From Gluconobacter oxydans (GTDB lineage: Bacteria > Pseudomonadota > Alphaproteobacteria > Acetobacterales > Acetobacteraceae): a DNA stretch of 36,795 bases. Position 1 is the first letter of the stretch, and the number at the start of each line of letters is the position of its first letter. The stretch spans positions 1 through 36,795 of the forward strand of contig NZ_BJNM01000022.1 of NCBI RefSeq assembly GCF_006539685.1, in the 5' to 3' direction. A model generated the notes under the pieces. That model saw nothing but the letters and a program-made list of their open reading frames with translations. It had not been told where the DNA came from and searched no databases. Of the stretch, positions 19,210 through 26,250 are shown piece after piece. The translations under genes were made by a program, and so were the position numbers.

Positions 19210-20544
19210 TCAGATCAGACGGGCTTCCGCCAGTCCGTCCGTTTCCAGCTTTTCAGCCAGAGCAAAGAGCTGGTCCTCGCGGCCCGGACGCGCGATGAGC
19301 TGCGCGCCGAGCGGCAGACCCGGAACCTTCATCGGCACCGTCAGAACCGGGAAGCCCGCAAGGGTCAGGGGCTGCGTATAAAGTCCCAGATTGGCGCGGG
19401 CAGAGACCATCTTGCCGCCGATTTCGATTTCCGGCTGATCGAAACGCGGGGCCTCGCCGACAAGGGCCGGGGCCAGCAGGATATCCGTCTTCGCAAAAGC
19501 CTCGTGCATCCGGTCGCGGAACCAGTGCCGCAGGCGATGGGCCTGAAAGATCAACGTGGAGGGCAGAAGAGCCCCGGCCAGCAGACGGTCCCGGACGGCA
19601 GGATCATAATCCGCAGCCTGAGTACGCAGACGTCCGAGATGCTGCCCCGCCCCTTCGGAGGCGCTGATGACAAATGCCGCAGCCCGCGCACGCGCCACTT
19701 CCGGAAGTTCGACGACATCCGTGGCTCCCAGCGCCATGGAGAGCGTATCGATCGCGGTCTGCATTGGCGCCGACATGTTCTCGCCGAACCAGCCGCCAAG
19801 CCGGGCAATGCGCAGACTGCCCACATCCACATCCGTCAGCGATCTGGCGCAGAGGGCTTCAAAACAGGCTTTCAGGCCGCCTGCACTGTCGGCAAACGGG
19901 CCAACCGTATCGAGGCTCGGCACGAACGGATAACTGCCTTCAACCGACAGACGCCCCTGCGTCGCCCGCAGACCCCAGATCCCGCAAAGCGATGCCGGGA
20001 CGCGGATGGAGCCGTTCGTGTCGGAACCGAGACCGATAGAGAACATCCGCGCCGCCACACCAGCTGCAGAACCGCCTGACGACCCGCCGGCCAGACGCTC
20101 GGGAGCATGCGGATTGCGGGTATTGCCGTAATGAGCGTTGATCGTAGCGAACCCGTAGGCAAACTCGTCCATGTTCGTCAGCGCAATGGGGATGGCCCCG
20201 CCCGCGATCATGTGAGCAACAAGTGTCGCATCCTGCGTGGCGGGCGGATCATTGGCGAGAACCTTCGACCCGGCCGTCGTGATTTCCCCCCGGACATCGA
20301 ACAGGTCCTTGATGCCAAAAGGTACCCCGGCGAGCGGCCCCGGATCCTGACCCTGCAGCACCAGGCGATCCACCCGCTCGGCAGCTTCCAGCGCACGATG
20401 CATCAGCAGGCGCGTGACGCAGTTATAGTCTTTGTCCCGTGCCTCGATATCGGCCAGGGTCTTTACGGTCAGGTCGCGGGCGGAAATCTCGCCTTTGCGC
20501 ACACTGGCCGCGAGCGCGAGGGTGCGCTGCTGAAGGCCGCTCAT
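19210..20544 (-). CDS. hpxY: AtzE/HpxY-type amidase, likely acting in oxalurate breakdown
   Basis: This 444-residue amidase-signature enzyme has the Ser-cisSer-Lys triad: K79 (PFGIKDLFDV), cis-serine S155 (LAGGSSGGSAAG) and nucleophile S179 (GSDTNGSIRVPA). The length and the overlapping upstream small gene match the AtzE/HpxY pair rather than GatA. AtzE hydrolyses 1-carboxybiuret, and HpxY occurs in hpx purine clusters. Here it probably acts on oxalurate or an equivalent ureido acid. Its stop codon directly abuts the symporter stop, with no base between the two convergent genes. The start overlaps the hpxX stop by ATGA, implying co-translation. Confidence 0.85.
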   Translation of the reverse strand: MSGLQQRTLALAASVRKGEISARDLTVKTLADIEARDKDYNCVTRLLMHRALEAAERVDRLVLQGQDPGPLAGVPFGIKDLFDVRGEITTAGSKVLANDPPATQDATLVAHMIAGGAIPIALTNMDEFAYGFATINAHYGNTRNPHAPERLAGGSSGGSAAGVAARMFSIGLGSDTNGSIRVPASLCGIWGLRATQGRLSVEGSYPFVPSLDTVGPFADSAGGLKACFEALCARSLTDVDVGSLRIARLGGWFGENMSAPMQTAIDTLSMALGATDVVELPEVARARAAAFVISASEGAGQHLGRLRTQAADYDPAVRDRLLAGALLPSTLIFQAHRLRHWFRDRMHEAFAKTDILLAPALVGEAPRFDQPEIEIGGKMVSARANLGLYTQPLTLAGFPVLTVPMKVPGLPLGAQLIARPGREDQLFALAEKLETDGLAEARLI

Positions 20545-20720
20545 GGTTCGTACCGGAAGGCGGGTTCGAGGCGATCTGGCAGGTCCAGCCCTTCGATCAG
20601 CGCGCCATAGCTGCGCAGAAGGTTAAGGTTGCTCCGCACGCCGGCATGAAATTCGGCAGGAATGGTCAGGCCATTCGCACGGGCAAGCACCGTGATTTCG
20701 GTATCATGGGGGTCTGTCAT
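20541..20720 (-). CDS. hpxX: AtzG/HpxX-like small amidase partner
   Basis: This 59-residue protein matches the AtzG/HpxX (DUF4089-like) type. LARANGLTIPAEFHAGVRSN is followed by a helical middle and the C-terminal LPDRLEPAFRYEP tail, which resembles the GatC-like belt that wraps the amidase. The ATG at 20720 has GGAG about nine bases upstream; an in-frame GTG at 20729 is less likely. In the AtzEG complex the small subunit stabilises the amidase, and the four-base overlap with hpxY supports stoichiometric production. It would be easy to miss in automatic annotation because of its size. An HpxZ/AtzH-like third partner is not present beside it. Confidence 0.8.
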   Translation of the reverse strand: MTDPHDTEITVLARANGLTIPAEFHAGVRSNLNLLRSYGALIEGLDLPDRLEPAFRYEP

Positions 20721-20807
20721 TATACGCACTCCGGTTGCCGGTTCTGCGGAAAGAATGACAACGCGCTCAGGCGCTGTCCAGCATCTGACGATCCCGCGAG
20801 CAGGGCC

Positions 20808-21722
20808 TTACGGCCTGATCCGGTAACGCCAGTCATTGAGAACGGTGATCAGGGTCTCATGCCACGGAATACGCGGCGCCCAGCCCAGTGCCTGACGGGC
20901 GGCAGCGGGATTGCCTCGCATGGACGGCAGGCCGGACGGACAGGGGATCGTGGCATCGACCTCAAGAGATGCGGAAATCCCGGCGACTTCCAGCAGATCA
21001 TGCGCCATGGAGCGCACGCTCCGGGTCACGCCTGAACAGATGTTCAGCGCCGTTCCATTTGGCAGAGGCTGGGGAAGAGCGAGCGCATCAATGTAGGCGT
21101 CACAGGCATCGCGAACGTCGGTTATGTCAAAACCGGCATCCGGATGACCAACGGTAATGACCGGGGCCTGCTGTCCTGCCTCGATCCGGGCGACGTGTGC
21201 CGCGAGAAACGGCAGAATGGCTTCCTCATCCTGCGCGGTTCCAGCTTGGGTGAAGGAACGCAGACGCAGACCATGCAGCCCTTCCTGACTCAGGTTTCCA
21301 ATCGCCAGATCCGCTGCGGCCTTGCTGGACGCATAAGCATTAACCGGCGCGATGACAGCGGACTCGTCGAGCGGCTGCCCCGAGGAAAAGCTGGCGCCGT
21401 AAATCTCGGCTGTCGAGACAAACACGAAACTGGCCTGGGGAGCGTGGGTCTCGAAGGTTTCGGCAAGGATGAGCGTTCCATCGAGATTGACAGTCCAGGC
21501 CTCAGCATTTTCCGCTTTCGCGCGGGCAACCGAAGACACGGCGGCCAGATGCAGACAGGCGTCGGGCTTTTCGTCTTTCACGAACCGTTCGACGGCGGCG
21601 CGGTCCCGGATGTCCATCGGGTCTTCAAGCAGGACGTGACCGGGAATGCGGTCTTTGAGGCGCGCCTTGAGATGCTGCCCGACGAATCCCTGCCCGCCGG
21701 TCAGCAGAATCCGCAGTCCCAT
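20808..21722 (-). CDS. NAD-dependent epimerase/dehydratase (sugar-nucleotide SDR)
   Basis: This 304-residue extended short-chain dehydrogenase starts at the ATG at 21722 (MGLRILLTGGQGFVGQHL). The frame reaches 21875, but the extra residues precede the Rossmann motif and are unlikely to be coding. The nucleotide site is TGGQGFVG (residues about 8-15). The catalytic Ser/Tyr/Lys are in VSTAEIYG and YASSKAAADL (YxxxK). The general pattern, including HLAAVSSVARAKAENAEAW and the C-terminal RGNPAAARQALGWAPRIPW, resembles GDP-6-deoxy-mannose reductases (Rmd), so a GDP-deoxyhexose role is plausible but not proven. No other sugar-nucleotide genes are adjacent. The isolated location leaves the pathway open. 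Confidence 0.75.
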   Translation of the reverse strand: MGLRILLTGGQGFVGQHLKARLKDRIPGHVLLEDPMDIRDRAAVERFVKDEKPDACLHLAAVSSVARAKAENAEAWTVNLDGTLILAETFETHAPQASFVFVSTAEIYGASFSSGQPLDESAVIAPVNAYASSKAAADLAIGNLSQEGLHGLRLRSFTQAGTAQDEEAILPFLAAHVARIEAGQQAPVITVGHPDAGFDITDVRDACDAYIDALALPQPLPNGTALNICSGVTRSVRSMAHDLLEVAGISASLEVDATIPCPSGLPSMRGNPAAARQALGWAPRIPWHETLITVLNDWRYRIRP

Positions 21723-22027
21723 TTCAGGACCGGAATGCGGAAAAACTGTCCGCAGGGAAAGAAGCTGAAACGATTGGCATGGGACATTCTCCAGACAGAA
21801 TGGGCCCGGGCCATCAGGAATGTCGGCCCACGCCATGCTGTTTTCGGCCACATCCCCCGACAGGGCAAGGGCCAAGCGGGAGCCGTCACGCGCAAACAGT
21901 CTTCCCGCCCAGATGTAGGCGAAGACCGACTCTTTTCAATGCGCTGGAATGACGGCGTCTTAACAGGTTTTTTACCGTTGTCGTGTTTGCTTGGGATCAT
22001 ACGGAACTGACGGATCTCAACTTTCCC
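21723..22027. other. Divergent intergenic region between the epimerase gene and flgH
   Basis: These 305 bases should hold promoters for both divergent genes. I see no sigma-28 flagellar promoter (TAAAGTTT-N11-GCCGATAA type), and the best sigma-70-like pair before flgH (TTTACC near 21972) lacks a clear -10. The continued open frames of both neighbours are not supported by family resemblance. Confidence 0.45.
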
Positions 22028-22774
22028 ATGCGGCACGCTTTTCGACATTCTGTTCGCACTCTGGGGCTGCTCGGGCTTTTGCCGGTCCTGTCAGCCTGTA
22101 ATTCCCTCGCGCAGATGTCGGAGATCGGACGGCCTCCCCGCATGACATCCATTACGGATCCCACGCTGGCCAATTCCTACCGGCCCGTCACCATGCCGAT
22201 GCCACCGCTTCAGGCGCCCCCCGACGAAGCCGCGAGCCTCTGGCGTTCGGGCAGCAAGGCGTTCTTCAAGGATCAGCGGGCGTCGCAGGTGGGTGATCTG
22301 GTCACGATCATCGTGGATATCACCGACAACGCCGCCTTCAACAACGGAACAACTGCCGACCGCACCGCTGACGAGAAATTCGGCATTCCCAATCTGTTCG
22401 GGATCAAGGGCAAGGTCATCAGCGCCATCACTGGAGCGGACAGCCTGAGCACTGCCAGCAGCAGCGATTCCGGCGCAACCGGCAAGATCACCCGCAACGA
22501 GACCGTGACCCTGCGTCTGGCAGGAACGATCACCCAGGTGCTGCCCAACGGCAATTTCGTCGTGATGGGAAAGCAGGAAGTCCGGGTGAACAGCGAGTTG
22601 CGTGAACTGGGAGTCAGCGGCATCGTCCGGCCACAGGATATCACGGCCGACAATACCGTGACGCATGACCGGATGGCGGAAGCCCGGATTTCCTATGGCG
22701 GCCGCGGGACGCTCACACAGCTTCAGACGCCCCGCTATGGCCAGCAGGTCATGGACGCGATCCTGCCGTTCTGA
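22028..22774 (+). CDS. flgH: Flagellar L-ring protein FlgH
   Basis: This 248-residue lipoprotein forms the outer-membrane L ring of the flagellar basal body. The signal peptide ends with the lipobox LSAC (cysteine about residue 24). Family motifs include LWRSGSKAFFKDQRASQVGD followed by LVTIIVDITDNA at about 75-105, LPNGNFVVMGKQEVRVN and GIVRPQDITADNTV near residues 175-215. The start at ATG 22028 is chosen because the signal peptide begins there; 21983 is an upstream alternative. Unusually, no flgI, flgG or flgA is next to it. It is followed directly by a terminator, so it appears monocistronic. Confidence 0.95.
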   Translation: MRHAFRHSVRTLGLLGLLPVLSACNSLAQMSEIGRPPRMTSITDPTLANSYRPVTMPMPPLQAPPDEAASLWRSGSKAFFKDQRASQVGDLVTIIVDITDNAAFNNGTTADRTADEKFGIPNLFGIKGKVISAITGADSLSTASSSDSGATGKITRNETVTLRLAGTITQVLPNGNFVVMGKQEVRVNSELRELGVSGIVRPQDITADNTVTHDRMAEARISYGGRGTLTQLQTPRYGQQVMDAILPF

Positions 22775-22777
22775 ACA

Positions 22778-22811
22778 TAAAAAAAGCCGGGGCAGAACCC
22801 CGACTTTTTTA
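22778..22811. terminator. Bidirectional terminator between flgH and the TPR gene
   Basis: An A7-tract, a GC stem (CGGGG/CCCCG with a mismatch below it) and a T7-tract form a hairpin. It can end the plus-strand flgH transcript and the converging minus-strand tonB operon transcript. Confidence 0.85.
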
Positions 22812-22830
22812 TACTTCCAAGACGAACATC

Positions 22831-24072
22831 TTACTTCGCGGGACGCGACAGCAGCAGCGACCAGAGTTCAGCAACATCCTTGGCCGGGCCATTGCCCTGC
22901 ACGGAAGCAAAAGTCTTGATGGCTTCAGCCTTCTGGCCACCGTCCATCTGCGCCATGCCGTATTCGACCTGCGCCAGATCCGGATAACGCGGGTTCTTGC
23001 CCAGGCCCGTCTTCATCAGAGCCAGACCGGCATCGACCTGCCCGTTCAGCACCTGATTGTAACCAGCGGTCAGAGCCGGGCCTGCATTCGGAGCAGAAGC
23101 GGCCTGCGTGACGGCAGAGGCCAGCTGGCTCCGGTTCGTTGCGGCCTGCTGGGCCACAAAGGCGTGGAACTTCGCGTCAGCTGCTGCGGTCGGACCATTG
23201 CCGAGCGAATGATTGGCATAACCCTGGTTCAGCAGGTTGAGTGCCAGCTGGGGCAGACCCATCTGGACCGCCCGCTCACCCATATCCTGATAATCGGACG
23301 GATCCTTGAGCACACCGGTCGCCAAACGGAGGCGCTCAACATAGAAAACCAGCGGCGGCGAAAGGTTCGGATTGGCCACCAGATCGTGGATCAGCATCGA
23401 CCAGTAGTCAGGCTTGGAATAATACTTGGCCAGCAGGACATAGGCATGCGTCTTCGCATCCGCGTCCTTCAGGTTCGTATAGGCCGTGGCCAGCATCTGG
23501 AGCTGGTTCTCAGGTGGAATCTTGCCAGCCTTGATCGTGGCGTCCACCTGCTCCTGAGCCGCCTTGGCTGTGCCTTTCCAGTCCTGCTGCAGGTAGTAGC
23601 ACTGGATCAGCATCGTCTGCATGCGCGGATCGGCGCCATATTCCTTCAGATAACGCTCGGTCGCCGGAATGGCGCGGGCGTACTGCTTGGCGCTGTAGGC
23701 CATCGTGGCCTGCGCCATCAGCATCTGGCCCTTGGCAGCCTTCGGCGTACGGGAGCTGTTGATCAGGACATCATAGGCCTTGATGGCAGCATCCGTGTTA
23801 CCGGACTGCGCGGCGATGGCCGCACGCATCTGGGCCGTGGTGTAGGCTTCGTAATCAGTCTTGCCCTTGACCGCGTCCGCGGCGTCGACGGCTTCCATCG
23901 CCTTGGCATAATTCTTGGATGCCAGGGCGCTCTGGGCCTGCTGCAGATCCTTGCCCACGGCCTGGCCGAGGACATCGTCAGCATGAGCAGAGCCGGCAAG
24001 AGCGGCGATACCGAAAACACCGGCCAGCAGGAGATTACGGGCGCTCAGACGGCGGTAAAGGGACAAAGACAC
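22831..24072 (-). CDS. Periplasmic TPR-repeat protein of the TonB operon
   Basis: This 413-residue protein begins with a GTG and a signal peptide (hydrophobic stretch about residues 14-30, cleavage likely after SAHA). The rest is alpha-helical with TPR-like units: LASKNYAKAMEAVDAADAVK, AQSGNTDAAIKAYDVLIN, AYSAKQYARAIPATERYLKE, CYYLQQDWKGTAKAAQEQ and, near the C-terminus, LAQVEYGMAQMDGGQKAEA. It is the last gene of tonB-exbB-exbD-exbD-TPR, three bases after the second exbD. Its location suggests a periplasmic scaffold or partner for the TonB complex. The exact role is unknown. Confidence 0.82.
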   Translation of the reverse strand: MSLSLYRRLSARNLLLAGVFGIAALAGSAHADDVLGQAVGKDLQQAQSALASKNYAKAMEAVDAADAVKGKTDYEAYTTAQMRAAIAAQSGNTDAAIKAYDVLINSSRTPKAAKGQMLMAQATMAYSAKQYARAIPATERYLKEYGADPRMQTMLIQCYYLQQDWKGTAKAAQEQVDATIKAGKIPPENQLQMLATAYTNLKDADAKTHAYVLLAKYYSKPDYWSMLIHDLVANPNLSPPLVFYVERLRLATGVLKDPSDYQDMGERAVQMGLPQLALNLLNQGYANHSLGNGPTAAADAKFHAFVAQQAATNRSQLASAVTQAASAPNAGPALTAGYNQVLNGQVDAGLALMKTGLGKNPRYPDLAQVEYGMAQMDGGQKAEAIKTFASVQGNGPAKDVAELWSLLLSRPAK

Positions 24073-24075
24073 GAA

Positions 24076-24510
24076 TTACTGTCCTTCCATGAACTGATCC
24101 AGACCGACAATCCCCAGCTTGGTCATGCCGAGACGCTGTGCATCTGCCATAACATGGGCCACCGTCTTGTAGTCGGCAAGACGATCGGGATGGATATGCA
24201 TTTCAGGCTGGTCCGGCATTGCTGCGGCAGCTTCGAAATGGGCCTGAAGAGCGGCCTCGGACGTGATCGGCTCGTTGTTCCAGGAAATGCTGTTGTCGTA
24301 GCCGATGCTGACGGTCACGAGCTTGGGTTGTTCGGTCGATGGGGGAGGATTGCCCTGAGGCAGATCGATCGCCACCGAGTGTGTCTGAAGCGGGATGGTG
24401 ATGATCAGCATGATCAGCAGCACCAGCATCACGTCGATCAACGGCGTGGTGTTGATATCGACAATGCCTTCGTCTTCGTGCGTGCTGTCAGATCCGACGC
24501 TCATGCCCAT
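24076..24510 (-). CDS. exbD: ExbD/TolR-family proton-channel subunit (second copy)
   Basis: This 144-residue biopolymer-transport protein has one transmembrane helix (about 25-43) containing the essential proton-carrying aspartate in TPLIDVMLVLLIML. A periplasmic domain follows (SVAIDLPQGNPPPS; LQAHFEAAAAMPDQPEMHIH). With ExbB it couples the proton gradient to TonB. It is the fourth gene of the operon. The copy upstream shares the INTTPLxDVMLVLLI core but differs clearly in the periplasmic domain, so the two are paralogues rather than a recent duplication. The second copy may be specialised, as reported for ExbD2 in Xanthomonas. Confidence 0.93.
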   Translation of the reverse strand: MGMSVGSDSTHEDEGIVDINTTPLIDVMLVLLIMLIITIPLQTHSVAIDLPQGNPPPSTEQPKLVTVSIGYDNSISWNNEPITSEAALQAHFEAAAAMPDQPEMHIHPDRLADYKTVAHVMADAQRLGMTKLGIVGLDQFMEGQ

Positions 24511-24550
24511 GACGGCGGTTCTCCAAAAGGGTGACGTGAAAGCAGGAACG

Positions 24551-24572
24551 GGCCGTTTCGTTCAAAACGACC
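24551..24572 (-). promoter_or_regulatory. Intercistronic hairpin between the two exbD genes
   Basis: Read on the minus strand, GGTCGTTT and AAACGGCC form eight pairs (one G-U) around a 6-base loop in the 72-base gap between the exbD genes. No T-tract follows, so it is more likely an mRNA-stability or processing element than a terminator. Confidence 0.45.
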
Positions 24573-24582
24573 CGACACGACC

Positions 24583-25008
24583 TCAGTTCGAGTGAGGCTG
24601 CTCGGTAATGAAGTCCACGTGGGCGATCCCTGCTTCCTGGCAGGTTGCAACCACCTGGCCGACTGCCAGATACTTGGCAGCCTGGTCACCGCGGATCTGG
24701 ATCTGCGGCTGCGGCTTTTTCTTTGCCGCCTCGACGAGGCGGTTCAGAAGTTCGGTGTGGTTCGGGACGAGTGTAGTGTCCCAGAACACCTGACCGTTCG
24801 CATTCACGGCCAGGACAACGTTACCCGGCTTGGTCTGTGTCGGCTGATTGGCATCAACCGGCAGCTTGACCTTCACCGTATGCGTGGCGACGGGGATGGT
24901 GATCAGAAAGATGATCAGCAGCACCAGCATGACGTCGACGAGGGGGGTGGTGTTGATTGCCGACACCACCTCGTCGTCACCGCCGCCTCCTCCGACGTTC
25001 ATTCCCAT
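24583..25008 (-). CDS. exbD: ExbD/TolR-family proton-channel subunit (first copy)
   Basis: This 141-residue protein begins at ATG 25008 (MGMNVGGGGGDDEVVSAINT); the longer open frame to 25092 overlaps exbB and lacks family resemblance. The single membrane helix holds the conserved aspartate in TPLVDVMLVLLIIFLITI, followed by the periplasmic VKVKLPVDANQPTQTKPGN segment. It lies four bases after the exbB stop, which suggests co-translation. Its glycine-rich cytoplasmic N-terminus is longer than in the second copy. It acts in the inner membrane with ExbB and TonB. Confidence 0.93.
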   Translation of the reverse strand: MGMNVGGGGGDDEVVSAINTTPLVDVMLVLLIIFLITIPVATHTVKVKLPVDANQPTQTKPGNVVLAVNANGQVFWDTTLVPNHTELLNRLVEAAKKKPQPQIQIRGDQAAKYLAVGQVVATCQEAGIAHVDFITEQPHSN

Positions 25009-25012
25009 GGTA

Positions 25013-26113
25013 TCAGACCCGCTCGCTGGTGGTGATGGTGGTCGGAACGGACATGCTGCCCTGCTCCGGGCTGACGCCGTGACGGAAGCCACCGATCAGA
25101 ACGGACTGGATGTCGGCAGCGAAGTTGCGGACGCGATCCATGGCACCCTTGTTGCGGCGGACGAGCAGGTTGTAACCCAGCACGGCCGGAACAGCGGTCG
25201 CAAGACCGATGGCCGTCATGATGAGGGACTCACCAACCGGACCGGCAACCTTGTCGATGGACGCCTGGCCGGAGATGCCGATGGCCGTCAGGGCGTGATA
25301 GATACCCCAGACCGTACCGAACAGACCGACGAACGGAGACGTGGAACCCACCGTACCAAGGAAGGCGAGGCCGCCCTGCATACGGGTGTTGATGGTGTCG
25401 ACCGCGCGCGAGATGGACATTTCGGTCCAGGACGGCAGATCGATCGAGTCACGCATGGAGCCTTCGTGGTGCTCTGCAGCCACGATGCCCGTCTCGGCAA
25501 TGTAACGGAACGGGGAAGACGGCTTCAGGGCAGCAGCACCGTCGTGAACGGACGGCTTGGTCCAGAACTCACGGGCAGCTTCCTTGGATGCCGCGAACAG
25601 ACGGCCCTGCTCCAGGAACTTCATGACCATGATGATCCAGGTACCAGCGGACATGATGACCATGATGATCAGAACGCCACGGGCAATCGCGTCACCATTG
25701 GCCCACAGGGCGCCAAGGCCATACGGGTTGCCCTGCGGAGCAGGAGCTTCCGGCGTTGCGGTTGCGCTCTCGCCCGGCGTTGCGGCCGCGGCAGGAGATT
25801 CATCGGCCGGAGCCGTTGCCGGAGCTGCGCTGTCGGAAGGAGCGGCTCCTGCCGGAGCGCCGGCATCGTTAGGGGCGGCTGCAGCCGGAGCACCGGCCGG
25901 ATCGGCGGACGTCGTCGGGGCAGCCGGGTTGGAAGAGGGATCCACCGGAGCCGCTGCGGGAGCACTCTGGTCGGCCGGAGTCGGCTGGGCGAAAGCGACG
26001 GCCGGTGCAACGGCACCGGAAGCCAGGGCCAGCGTCAGAGCCAGTGCGCTGGCCCGGACGGCACGCGCCTTCGTCGGAACGGCAAGGGCAGGAAGGCGGA
26101 ACAGTCTGGTCAT
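25013..26113 (-). CDS. exbB: ExbB/TolQ-family proton channel with a long Ala/Pro-rich periplasmic extension
   Basis: This protein of about 366 residues (ATG 26113; 26122 and 26143 also in frame) has a signal-peptide-like start (LALTLALASGAVAPAVAFAQ). About 100 residues of Ala/Pro/Ser/Thr low-complexity sequence follow. Next comes the three-helix MotA/TolQ/ExbB core: first helix near GVLIIMVIMSAGTWIIMV, then LGTVGSTSPFVGLFGTVWG and IGLATAVPAVLGYNLLVR. E. coli ExbB is 244 residues and lacks the extension. The extension would lie in the periplasm, where it could reach peptidoglycan or the TPR protein. It is 137 bases after tonB, with a hairpin between them. Confidence 0.9.
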   Translation of the reverse strand: MTRLFRLPALAVPTKARAVRASALALTLALASGAVAPAVAFAQPTPADQSAPAAAPVDPSSNPAAPTTSADPAGAPAAAAPNDAGAPAGAAPSDSAAPATAPADESPAAAATPGESATATPEAPAPQGNPYGLGALWANGDAIARGVLIIMVIMSAGTWIIMVMKFLEQGRLFAASKEAAREFWTKPSVHDGAAALKPSSPFRYIAETGIVAAEHHEGSMRDSIDLPSWTEMSISRAVDTINTRMQGGLAFLGTVGSTSPFVGLFGTVWGIYHALTAIGISGQASIDKVAGPVGESLIMTAIGLATAVPAVLGYNLLVRRNKGAMDRVRNFAADIQSVLIGGFRHGVSPEQGSMSVPTTITTSERV

Positions 26114-26193
26114 GAACTCCATATCCTCGTTAGAGATGCCCATTTTCGGAGCTTTCTGGGTTGTCGGCCATATGGAGACCGGCCCTTTTCTGA

Positions 26194-26224
26194 GCCCTGC
26201 CAGGCTTGGAGAACCTGACAGGGC
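26194..26224 (-). terminator. Attenuator-like hairpin between tonB and exbB
   Basis: On the minus strand GCCCTGTCAGG and CCTGGCAGGGC pair over 11 positions (one G-U) around a 9-base loop, followed by TCAGAAAAGG rather than a T-tract. It could be a weak terminator or an mRNA-processing hairpin that lets tonB be made in different amounts from exbB-exbD. Confidence 0.55.
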
Positions 26225-26250
26225 AATTCTGTTTGACGGCAATCGAAAGA

